5,703 nt of DNA from Selenomonadaceae bacterium (GTDB lineage Bacteria; Bacillota; Negativicutes; Selenomonadales; Selenomonadaceae), in contig JAFSUE010000243.1 of NCBI GenBank assembly GCA_017445435.1, positions 1-5,703 on the forward strand, read 5' to 3'. Position 1 is the stretch's first letter; each line of letters begins with the position of its first letter. This document shows positions 1 through 5,691 of this stretch, in pieces. Below the pieces are notes generated by a model, which made no database searches, was not told the origin of the DNA, and was given only the letters and a program-made list of their open reading frames with translations. The position numbers and the translations under genes were made by a program.

Positions 1-1538
1 CTTGAAATTTGACTAAGTGACACGCCGAGCAAATTTATAACGTCATTATCGCTAGCATTTTGTACAAGGTCATTGCCACTGCCCATTGCAAAGAAAAATT
101 CGTCGTAGCCAGCGCCACCAGTCATTGTATCAGTGCCGCCGTTTCCGCCCCATAAACTTGAGCCGCCATTGCCCGCGTAAATTTGATTATTAGCATTATC
201 AGCGCCTATCATAATTTCCGCTTGAGACTTGCCGCGTCCATCAACATTTCCGCCGCCGCTTGCAACGTAAGAATACGCTACAACATTATTATCGCTTGCA
301 CTATAGCCGATGAATTTGTCACGCGAATTTTGAATTTCAAGTTGTCCTGAACTGGAATTTACCAAGAACGAACTGCCCTTTAAGTCGAATCCCTTATAAT
401 CGCTGTCAAGGCGTACAAGTTCGCCTTGCTTGTAATTGTCGATATATTTATTGCCGCCGCTGTAAGTCCAAGTGTTGCCGCTGATAACAATGTTTGTGCT
501 GTTGTCAATATTCGTCGTGTTAGTAACGCCGCCTTCAACGCTACTGTTAATAATTATCGTACCGTTATTGTTGGAATTATCGTAGTAATCGCCGTAATAA
601 TAATTATTTATAATGGTATCGCCGTTGCCATTGCCGCTTGCAACTGTAGGCGTAATTGTTGAAGTGGGCGTTGTAGTTTGAGTTGTAGGCGTAGTTGAAG
701 TAGTTGAAGATGTCGAAGTTTCAACTGTTACAGGAGTTCCGTTAATATTAATAGTGTTACCTACACGATAAACACGAATACTTCCATTGCCAACTTGTAT
801 AAGTAAACCACTGTCAGTTCTATCAGCGAATTTTTCAACCGTATAACTTCCTTTTAAAGAAAAATTAACATTAGGAACTTTGAAGTAATACTCATGACCT
901 TGGAACATAACAACATCGTTGCCGTCGCCTTCAGTATAATCAATGACAGAGTCATTCTCGCCGCCGTACCACAATTTTATATAGTCATCACCTGCACCGC
1001 CTACGATAGTGGAATATTGACCACCTTCATTGTCAAGTAAATCATTGCCCTCCTCGCCGTAAATAATAGAGTAAGGAGCAGAGTTTATAATTGAATCATT
1101 CCCATCGCCAGCAAATATGGTGTTATAACCTTCGTATACTCCGCTTGATTTAATATAATCGTCGCCTTCGCCGCCTATCAAGAAAGTATGATCACCCGAA
1201 GCTTGAAGGGTATCCTTGCCTGTACCGCCATCGAGTGTAACAAAGTCACGAGTGTCACGATCGTATTCATTTGGAAGGTAAAAAATAGTTGGAGTTGATT
1301 TATCTGACCATAAGTAATCGTCGCCAACGTTACCGTTAATCATAACATATGAATCTTTATTTAAAACCCTGTCATTACCCCTGCCGCCATTTATCGTGAC
1401 ATTGTTTCCTTCATCATTGTTAATCGTATCATTGCCAGCTTCAGCGTTAATCGTTACATTTGAGCCATAATTAGTAATATTATCATTGCCAGACGTTCCA
1501 CTAACCAACATATTATTATCATTATTAACTATGCTCAT
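1..1538 (-). CDS. RTX calcium-binding repeat protein, C-terminal part beyond the left edge
   Basis: This is an open frame of 512 codons with no stop before the left edge. It starts at the ATG at 1538-1536 behind a strong AGGAGGG Shine-Dalgarno (1546-1552, 7 nt spacing). The protein is rich in Asn, Gly and Asp. RTX-type nonapeptides (GGxGxDxxx and variants such as GRGNDRVLN, GEGDDYIK, GDGNDSIIN, GAGDDYIKL) recur from about residue 14 to 210, with more at about 474-494. Between them come a mixed beta-rich segment (about 215-272), a nearly pure Thr/Ser/Pro linker (274-298), an Asn/Tyr-rich stretch (about 303-345) and a segment around W357 with few RTX units. RTX repeats bind calcium as parallel beta-rolls and normally mark proteins exported by type I secretion, whose signal is C-terminal. 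That end is not visible here. There is no N-terminal Sec signal or membrane segment. An extracellular or surface role is inferred; no enzymatic domain is visible, so toxin, adhesin or S-layer-like functions remain open. Confidence 0.88.
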   Translation of the reverse strand, partial: MSIVNNDNNMLVSGTSGNDNITNYGSNVTINAEAGNDTINNDEGNNVTINGGRGNDRVLNKDSYVMINGNVGDDYLWSDKSTPTIFYLPNEYDRDTRDFVTLDGGTGKDTLQASGDHTFLIGGEGDDYIKSSGVYEGYNTIFAGDGNDSIINSAPYSIIYGEEGNDLLDNEGGQYSTIVGGAGDDYIKLWYGGENDSVIDYTEGDGNDVVMFQGHEYYFKVPNVNFSLKGSYTVEKFADRTDSGLLIQVGNGSIRVYRVGNTININGTPVTVETSTSSTTSTTPTTQTTTPTSTITPTVASGNGNGDTIINNYYYGDYYDNSNNNGTIIINSSVEGGVTNTTNIDNSTNIVISGNTWTYSGGNKYIDNYKQGELVRLDSDYKGFDLKGSSFLVNSSSGQLEIQNSRDKFIGYSASDNNVVAYSYVASGGGNVDGRGKSQAEIMIGADNANNQIYAGNGGSSLWGGNGGTDTMTGGAGYDEFFFAMGSGNDLVQNASDNDVINLLGVSLSQIS

Positions 1539-1565
1539 AAACGTTCCCTCCTATTAAAGATCCTG

Positions 1566-1579
1566 TTGCAATATTACAA
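1566..1579. promoter_or_regulatory. Imperfect palindrome in the RTX gene leader, possible operator
   Basis: TTGCAATATTACAA reads almost the same on both strands, with one mismatched symmetric pair. It lies about 25-35 nt downstream of the predicted transcription start of the RTX gene, where a bound repressor could block transcription. I do not match it to a named regulator, and in AT-rich DNA such a sequence may occur by chance. Confidence 0.25.
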
Positions 1580-1608
1580 TCTTAAAACTTAATATAAATT
1601 TACAATTA

Positions 1609-1637
1609 ATTTAACCTAGAATAAGGGAGTGTGTCAA
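1609..1637 (-). promoter_or_regulatory. Sigma70-like promoter of the RTX gene
   Basis: On the minus strand TTGACA (1632-1637, a perfect -35 box) is followed after 17 bp by TTAAAT (1609-1614, 4 of 6 matches to the -10 consensus). Transcription would start near 1602, giving a 5' leader of about 64 nt before the ATG. The promoter lies downstream of the lonC terminator, so the RTX gene is probably its own transcription unit. The match is visible in sequence; activity is inferred. Confidence 0.7.
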
Positions 1638-1664
1638 GACTTTAAAATTAAATCTCAATTAAAA

Positions 1665-1693
1665 AATTCCCAACCTAATTAAAGTTGGGAATT
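1665..1693 (-). terminator. Rho-independent terminator after lonC
   Basis: A perfect 10-bp stem (AATTCCCAAC, 1665-1674, with GTTGGGAATT, 1684-1693) encloses a 9-nt loop. On the minus strand the stem is followed directly by a T run (TTTT then AATTGA). It begins 15 nt past the lonC stop codon. The other strand also has a short T run (1696-1700), so the element could work both ways, but no plus-strand gene is present to use it. Confidence 0.85.
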
Positions 1694-1707
1694 AATTTTT
1701 ATGAAAT

Positions 1708-3642
1708 TTATTCGTCATCCGCAAAAATATATTTAAAGGCATCCTCCGCTGTATCGACTGGATAAATTTGCAAGCCTAAATGACCTTGCGGAATATCTTT
1801 AGCATTTTCCTTTGGAATGACCAAAGTTTTAATGCCAGCCTGTTTAGCGCCGTAAGCTTTCTCAAAGACGCCGCCGACAGGTCGAACTTTACCTTGCAAA
1901 GAAATTTCGCCAGTAACCGCTACGTCCTGCCGAATTTTTTTACCAGTAATCGCGCTGACTAATGCTGATAAAATCGCCGTACCTGCGCTTGGTCCGTCAA
2001 TATTGCCGCCGCCTATAACGTTAATGTGTACGTCGTAATCGTGAATATCTTTACCTGTGACTTGTCGCAGTACCGATGCCGCATTGAACACTGAATCTTT
2101 AGCCATACTGCCAGCCGTTTCATTGAATCGAATTGTACCTTTGCCCTTTTCAGCTGGAAAGACCATTGCTTCAATCTCAATCACCGAGCCGATAAAGCCG
2201 CTTACACCTAAACCGAAAATGTGTCCAACCGTTGAAGTACTTGACGCCTTCTTTGTGACGAATTGAAACAGACGGCTAACCTGCGCGACTTCGTAAATAT
2301 TTTCTTTGGAAATTTTTATTTTTTCATCGTCAGCTTTATTTTGCAACGCCAAACTGTAAGCGTCCGCCAAAATGTTAATCGCCTTGCGCCCTTCAATCGT
2401 GTATTCGCTAATCGTCTCTGCAATGCCGTCGTCAAGTTCAACGTTCAACTTTTCAGCGGCATTTTTCACAATCTCAATGATATGCGAAGGCGTCAACGGT
2501 TCAAAATAAATTTCTGCGCAACGTGACCTTAACGCAGGATTTATTGAATGTGAATCACGCGTCGTAGCGCCAATTAGTACGAAGTCTGCAGGTGCTCCAT
2601 TTTCAAAAAGCATTTTAACGTACGGCGGAACTCTTTCGTCAGTTGGGTCGTAGTAGGCAGATTCAAAGTAAGCGCGTTTATCTTCCAAAACTTTCAGCAA
2701 CTTATTCTGCAACATAATATCCATTTCGCCAATTTCGTCAATGAATAAAATTCCGCCGTGCGCGTCCGTCACAAGTCCTGGCTTAGGTTCAGGGACGCCA
2801 CTTTCAGCTAAAGATTTTTGGGCGCCTTGATAAATTGGATCGTGAACAGAGCCTAAAAGCGGGTTAGTCATATCGCGAGGATCCCAGCGCAAAGTTGTAC
2901 CGTCCGTTTCGACAAATGGCGCGTCTTCATTGAAGGGGCTGTAGTCTAAGCCGCGAACAGATTCAAGTACAAGCCGCGCAGCTGTAGTTTTGCCAACGCC
3001 AGGCGGTCCATACAAAATTAAATGTTGTGGATACGGTGACGCCAACTTTGCACGAAGGGATTTTACGGCGCGTTCCTGCCCAACAATTTCATCAAGCGTT
3101 TTTGGGCGCAAAAGTTCCATGACAGATTGAGTAAGTTTAACTTTGTCAAGCTTTTCAAGATGTTCACGCTTTTTAGCCTCATGCGGCGTTTCAGCCTCAA
3201 CGCGTTCTTCCTTCAAAATCTGCAACTTAATATCTTTGACGTACTCTTGATGATCTTTTTCAAGTTTTTCAGTAACTTTGCGGTCGATTTTATCTTCAAC
3301 CTGCCGCCGCGCAATTATATCCGCCATAAGTTCGGACAGCTTGACAATATCGGCGTAAATTTCATTTTTAGTAACTGGCGCGGGACCAAGTGTAGGGTTT
3401 TCTTCCAAGATTCGCCGCAAGGCTAAAATTCTTTCGCCAGGATTTTCAGAACGCAAATATCTAAGCGCGTCCATTTTCCCAGCTTGAAGTACAAGTCTGT
3501 CCGATCCCATAACTTCAACGACGATTGCATACAGCGCGGAAATTTCGCGGTCTAAGTCAGTTTCTCTGCGCGTAGAAAAATCGACGGTATTTTTTCTACC
3601 GCCGAATACACTTTTTATTGATCCAAAAAAATTTTTAAACAA
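1708..3642 (-). CDS. lonC: Lon-family ATP-dependent serine protease (LonC type)
   Basis: A 644-residue AAA+ protease that would unfold and degrade cytoplasmic proteins. An N-terminal helical and charged region (about 1-170, with a likely coiled coil near 115-165) replaces the large substrate-binding domain of LonA. The AAA+ module has Walker A GPPGVGKTT (212-220), Walker B ILFIDE (298-303), a sensor-1-like GATTRD (358-363) and a candidate arginine finger in LRSRC (371-375). The C-terminal Lon protease domain (about 465-640) carries the catalytic Ser552 in DGPSAG and Lys595 in GGVFEK. Their 43-residue spacing equals that of Ser679 and Lys722 in E. coli Lon. Length and architecture fit the Lon family found in endospore-forming Firmicutes and relatives (the TIGR02903 spore_lon_C type), rather than LonA or the shorter LonB. 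The start is a TTG; no in-frame ATG or GTG lies between it and the upstream in-frame stop at 3676-3678. The gene follows rplI by 73 bp and ends at a strong terminator. The exact subfamily name is inferred. Confidence 0.92.
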   Translation of the reverse strand: MFKNFFGSIKSVFGGRKNTVDFSTRRETDLDREISALYAIVVEVMGSDRLVLQAGKMDALRYLRSENPGERILALRRILEENPTLGPAPVTKNEIYADIVKLSELMADIIARRQVEDKIDRKVTEKLEKDHQEYVKDIKLQILKEERVEAETPHEAKKREHLEKLDKVKLTQSVMELLRPKTLDEIVGQERAVKSLRAKLASPYPQHLILYGPPGVGKTTAARLVLESVRGLDYSPFNEDAPFVETDGTTLRWDPRDMTNPLLGSVHDPIYQGAQKSLAESGVPEPKPGLVTDAHGGILFIDEIGEMDIMLQNKLLKVLEDKRAYFESAYYDPTDERVPPYVKMLFENGAPADFVLIGATTRDSHSINPALRSRCAEIYFEPLTPSHIIEIVKNAAEKLNVELDDGIAETISEYTIEGRKAINILADAYSLALQNKADDEKIKISKENIYEVAQVSRLFQFVTKKASSTSTVGHIFGLGVSGFIGSVIEIEAMVFPAEKGKGTIRFNETAGSMAKDSVFNAASVLRQVTGKDIHDYDVHINVIGGGNIDGPSAGTAILSALVSAITGKKIRQDVAVTGEISLQGKVRPVGGVFEKAYGAKQAGIKTLVIPKENAKDIPQGHLGLQIYPVDTAEDAFKYIFADDE

Positions 3643-3657
3643 GTAAATTTCATTCCT
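3640..3657 (-). promoter_or_regulatory. Ribosome-binding site and TTG start of lonC
   Basis: AGGA (3654-3657 on the minus strand) lies 11 nt upstream of the TTG at 3642-3640. An ATG at 3653-3651 directly abuts the AGGA but is in another frame and reaches a stop after 12 codons. TTG is therefore the best start, though the spacing is long. The AGGA itself belongs to the last, variant unit of the upstream heptamer array. Confidence 0.5.
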
Positions 3658-3714
3658 AATTCTACATTCTACATTCTAAATTCTAAATTCTAAATTCTAA
3701 ATTCTTAATTCAAA
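3652..3714. repeat. Heptamer tandem array, 9 units, between rplI and lonC
   Basis: Nine consecutive 7-bp units fill nearly the whole 73-bp gap. Read on the plus strand they are ATTCCTA, ATTCTAC twice, ATTCTAA four times, ATTCTTA and ATTCAAA. The four central copies are identical and divergence increases towards both ends, as expected for an array that grew and shrank by slippage in its core. On the transcribed strand the unit reads TTAGAAT. The lonC-proximal unit, TAGGAAT, supplies the probable Shine-Dalgarno. Confidence 0.9.
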
Positions 3715-3715
3715 T

Positions 3716-4162
3716 TTACCCTTCGACGACTTCAATTTTCATCTTGACGGAAGTTTCTGGATGCAGTTTTATAACCGCCTCATAAGTGCCAATGCTAGAT
3801 ACTTCATCTGGAATAGAAATTTTCCGCTTGTCGACGTTCAAGCCGTGATTTTGTTTCAGCGCCTTTGCAACGTCACTGCCGCCAACAGAGCCGAAAAGTT
3901 TTCCGTCTTTACCAAGTTTAATTGGAATGCGTACACTAATTTTTTCAAGTTGAGCGCCAAGAAGTTTAGCTTCGTCAGCTTCCTGTTGCGCCCTACGAAC
4001 TTTTGTTTCTGCATTAGTTTTAGCTGTATTTAAATTTGCGGCGTTTGCCTCAACTGCAAGTTTGCGCGGTAATAAAAAATTTCTGCCGTAACCGTCTGCC
4101 ACATTTACAACGTCACCTTTTGCACCTACATTTTTTACATCTGCTTGCAGAATTACTTTCAT
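3716..4162 (-). CDS. rplI: 50S ribosomal protein L9
   Basis: A 148-residue protein matching the usual bacterial L9 length. The N-terminal 23S rRNA-binding domain (about 1-45) has the family signature, with Gly13, Gly16, the GYGRNFLLP segment (24-32) and the start MKVILQADV. A long connecting helix rich in Ala, Lys and Glu (about 45-75) joins the C-terminal domain (about 76-148), which holds the conserved GKLFGSVG (87-94). L9 binds 23S rRNA near the base of the L1 stalk and helps maintain reading frame. The ATG is preceded by a strong AGGAGG (4173-4178) at about 10 nt. In many Firmicutes rplI lies between a DHH-family phosphodiesterase gene (gdpP) and dnaB or a lon gene. Here the lon neighbour is kept, but the upstream neighbour is a cheX-like gene, which suggests local rearrangement. 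Confidence 0.98.
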   Translation of the reverse strand: MKVILQADVKNVGAKGDVVNVADGYGRNFLLPRKLAVEANAANLNTAKTNAETKVRRAQQEADEAKLLGAQLEKISVRIPIKLGKDGKLFGSVGGSDVAKALKQNHGLNVDKRKISIPDEVSSIGTYEAVIKLHPETSVKMKIEVVEG

Positions 4163-4187
4163 AAAAATTTTTCCTCCTTTTAAATAA

Positions 4188-4214
4188 GACTTGCCCGCAA
4201 ATTTTGGACAAGCC
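4188..4214 (-). terminator. Hairpin upstream of rplI, terminator or leader attenuator
   Basis: As minus-strand RNA, GGCUUGUCC (4214-4206) pairs with GGGCAAGUC (4196-4188) over 9 bp including two G-U pairs, around a 9-nt loop. An A run precedes it and UUAUUU follows, as in intrinsic terminators. The G-U pairs become A-C mismatches on the other strand, so the structure belongs to the minus-strand transcript. It lies 56 nt after the cheX stop and only 25 nt before the rplI ATG. It could end the REC-CheX/cheX transcript or act as a leader element for rplI. Confidence 0.55.
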
Positions 4215-4220
4215 TTTTTT

Positions 4221-4269
4221 AGGTTTTAGCTTTTAAGTGCTAGCTTTTAACTTTTAGCTTTTAGGATTT
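4221..4269. repeat. Degenerate heptamer array between cheX and rplI
   Basis: Seven 7-bp units on the plus strand read AGGTTTT, AGCTTTT, AAGTGCT, AGCTTTT, AACTTTT, AGCTTTT and AGGATTT. AGCTTTT recurs at every second position, so there is also a 14-bp period (units starting at 4228, 4242 and 4256). The array starts right after the cheX stop codon and ends just before the rplI leader hairpin. Its unit differs from that of the array on the other side of rplI, but the period is the same. Confidence 0.7.
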
Positions 4270-4270
4270 T

Positions 4271-4738
4271 TTAAAAATTTCGGTCGACTGAAATAGCAAT
4301 TTCGACGCTGTGCCCCTGCAAGTCCATTGTCACGACTAAATATTTTGATTCACTAATTTTTACAGAAAATCCTTCGCCAATAGTCAAATTCGGCGTGGAA
4401 ATATCAACGTCCAATCCCATTTGTGTTAAGTTCGTCGCCGCGTTAGCTGAAAGCATATTTGAAAGTTCGCTAATCGCACTTTGCGCCATTGCGTCAAATT
4501 CGGGAACAGGCATTCCCATCATCATTGTTGACGCGATAAACCTTGCCGTTTCGTCTGTGATATTGTAGACGACGTTTCCGCGCAGTTGTTTAGTAAAGCC
4601 GACCATTACAACTACGCCACGACTTGTCGCATTTTTATTTCTGACCGACATATCAGAACGTTTCGGCGTTTCAAATCCAAGCATCGGCATAACTGCCATG
4701 AATGCTTCAATAAACGGGTTCACAAGTTTTGCATCCAC
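4271..4738 (-). CDS. cheX: Stand-alone CheX-like chemotaxis phosphatase
   Basis: A 155-residue protein of the CheC/CheX/FliY phosphatase fold. CheX dephosphorylates phosphorylated CheY, and the family's catalytic pair is Glu and Asn in an E-x-x-N motif on a helix. Here it is E91-L-S-N94 within SAISELSNMLSANA. The preceding GVVVMVGFTKQLRGNVVY region and the later DISTPNLTIGEGFSV region match the expected beta-strand order, and the C-terminal strands (VVTMDLQGHSVEIAI) complete the fold. It starts with GTG and the Shine-Dalgarno (4748-4755) lies inside the end of the upstream gene, 4 bp away, so co-transcription and probably coupled translation are expected. The CheX-like domain of the upstream protein aligns with it over about 85 residues, including the ExxN motif. 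The particular CheY-like partner is unknown; the receiver domain next door is the obvious candidate. Whether the target process is flagellar chemotaxis cannot be told from this window. Confidence 0.82.
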   Translation of the reverse strand: MDAKLVNPFIEAFMAVMPMLGFETPKRSDMSVRNKNATSRGVVVMVGFTKQLRGNVVYNITDETARFIASTMMMGMPVPEFDAMAQSAISELSNMLSANAATNLTQMGLDVDISTPNLTIGEGFSVKISESKYLVVTMDLQGHSVEIAISVDRNF

Positions 4739-4742
4739 GGTA

Positions 4743-5597
4743 TCAGTCTCCTTCCGAAAAGCCGACGTTAATGCAAATATCGCCGAACTCCGTTGCAGCC
4801 GTAATTTTGAACGTAACTAATTTTTGAGTAGTCATCTTGACACCCGAGCCGTAAAAAGTACCAGGCGGCGTAATTCGCATTTCTTTATCTTTGAAAATGC
4901 CGTTGATTGAAGAAACGCCATGACCTATGAAAATGTTCGACGCTTCTTCAGCCGCTTCATGGGCTTCCTCTTCATCATCTATCTTCGTACCCAACATTTT
5001 TTCGGCAAAAGTCATCATTGTATCATCAGTCATATATACAATAGCTCTGCCGTTGGGAGTGCCTGTCAATCCGATTATGATAGCTATACCATTGACTTCC
5101 AAATATTTTTTTTCGTACAGTTCAACGGTTGTTTCAACTTGTAAATGAATGAGATTTAAAATTCCTTGCTTAAGAGACGCGGCGAAAGGTTTGGCGTACG
5201 ATTCGCGCAACATGGCAATTCGACTGATTTTTTCTTGACAGAGTAACATTAACGTATCGATTAAATCGTTAGTGCTAACAGGTTTTTGCAGAAAGGCGCT
5301 AATTCCAGCAGCTTTGCCCTGTTCGATTAAGTTAGCGTCTTTCATCGCGCTAATCATAACAATTTTTGCGGCAGGATCAATCGCGCAGATTCGGCGGCTA
5401 CATTCTATACCGTCAGCGTCTGGCAAATTCATATCCATTGTAACTAAATCAGGGTTGTACTCTTCGTACAGTTTAACTGCTTCAGCGGCGTCCTTCGCCA
5501 TTGAGACGACTTCAAAGTTAGTTTTAGCCAAATTATTAGACAGCATAGCACGGCTTACCCTTGAGTCGTCAACAATCATCACTTTGACTTTTTCCAT
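4743..5597 (-). CDS. Response regulator: REC domain fused to a CheX-like domain
   Basis: A 284-residue two-domain protein. The receiver domain (1 to about 120) has the complete phosphorylation site: acidic pair D10-D11, phospho-acceptor D55 in VTMDMNLP, S83 in MISA and K105 in LQKP. A helical stretch (about 122-165) leads to a CheX/CheC-like domain (about 166-284). This contains GIAIIIGLTGTPNGRAIVY, an acidic segment (207-218, DDEEEAHEAAEE) and E218-A-S-N221, the E-x-x-N pair used by this phosphatase family. It has no DNA-binding, GGDEF or other output domain. The likely role is a cytoplasmic phospho-signalling protein that either dephosphorylates its own receiver domain or uses phosphorylation to control the phosphatase domain acting on another CheY. 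The ATG at 5597 has a modest GGGTGG ribosome-binding site and its own promoter. It overlaps functionally with cheX, whose Shine-Dalgarno it contains. The direction of the regulation is inference. Confidence 0.88.
   Translation of the reverse strand: MEKVKVMIVDDSRVSRAMLSNNLAKTNFEVVSMAKDAAEAVKLYEEYNPDLVTMDMNLPDADGIECSRRICAIDPAAKIVMISAMKDANLIEQGKAAGISAFLQKPVSTNDLIDTLMLLCQEKISRIAMLRESYAKPFAASLKQGILNLIHLQVETTVELYEKKYLEVNGIAIIIGLTGTPNGRAIVYMTDDTMMTFAEKMLGTKIDDEEEAHEAAEEASNIFIGHGVSSINGIFKDKEMRITPPGTFYGSGVKMTTQKLVTFKITAATEFGDICINVGFSEGD
4748..4755 (-). promoter_or_regulatory. Shine-Dalgarno of cheX inside the preceding gene
   Basis: GGAAGGAG on the minus strand is encoded by the C-terminal Glu-Gly-Asp codons of the REC-CheX gene and lies 9 nt before the GTG start of cheX at 4738. 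It decides this start: the nearby ATG at 4734-4732 is out of frame. The arrangement suggests translational coupling. Confidence 0.75.
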
Positions 5598-5607
5598 AAT
5601 AAACCAC

Positions 5608-5650
5608 CCGCTTTTCGTTCACTTTTTCGCACTTCGCAAAATGGAAGCGG
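5608..5650 (-). promoter_or_regulatory. Possible leader stem occluding the REC-CheX ribosome-binding site
   Basis: In the leader RNA CCGCUU (5650-5645) can pair with AAGCGG (5613-5608), which overlaps the GGGTGG ribosome-binding site (5604-5609). The loop is 31 nt and includes two adjacent TGCGAA-like heptamers (plus strand TTCGCAC and TTCGCAA, 5626-5639). The stem is short and the loop long, so a regulatory role is only a possibility. Confidence 0.25.
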
Positions 5651-5662
5651 TAATTTCAAAAA

Positions 5663-5691
5663 ATTTTACCACATCATTTAATTATTGACAA
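5663..5691 (-). promoter_or_regulatory. Sigma70-like promoter of the REC-CheX/cheX unit
   Basis: On the minus strand TTGTCA (5686-5691, 5 of 6 matches) and TAAAAT (5663-5668, 5 of 6) are separated by 17 bp. An A run just upstream (plus-strand T run near 5693-5701) resembles an UP element. Transcription would start near 5656, leaving a leader of nearly 60 nt. This looks like a housekeeping promoter rather than a flagellar sigma28 one. Confidence 0.72.

Noticed and set aside
426..662. Plus-strand open frame of 78 codons rich in Val, Ile and Ala
   Set aside because: It is antisense to the Asn/Thr-rich codons of the RTX gene, which give hydrophobic residues on the other strand; it has no ribosome-binding site.
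1539..1707. Small RNA or riboswitch in the lonC-RTX gap
   Set aside because: The gap is explained by a terminator, a promoter and a short AT-rich leader; no conserved aptamer-like structure is visible.
2057..2526. Plus-strand open frames inside lonC
   Set aside because: They are antisense to the conserved Lon protease and AAA+ regions and show no protein-family features.
3615..3653. Short 12-codon minus-strand frame from the ATG at 3653
   Set aside because: It overlaps the lonC start, has AGGA directly against the ATG with no spacing, and encodes nothing recognisable.
3652..3714. CRISPR array or binding-site iterons
   Set aside because: The 7-bp units are contiguous without spacers, and no cas gene or replication initiator gene is nearby.
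5272..5688. Plus-strand open frame of 138 codons antisense to the REC-CheX gene
   Set aside because: The opposite frame encodes a complete receiver domain with all active-site residues. The plus frame has no recognisable domain or plausible Shine-Dalgarno and runs through the promoter.
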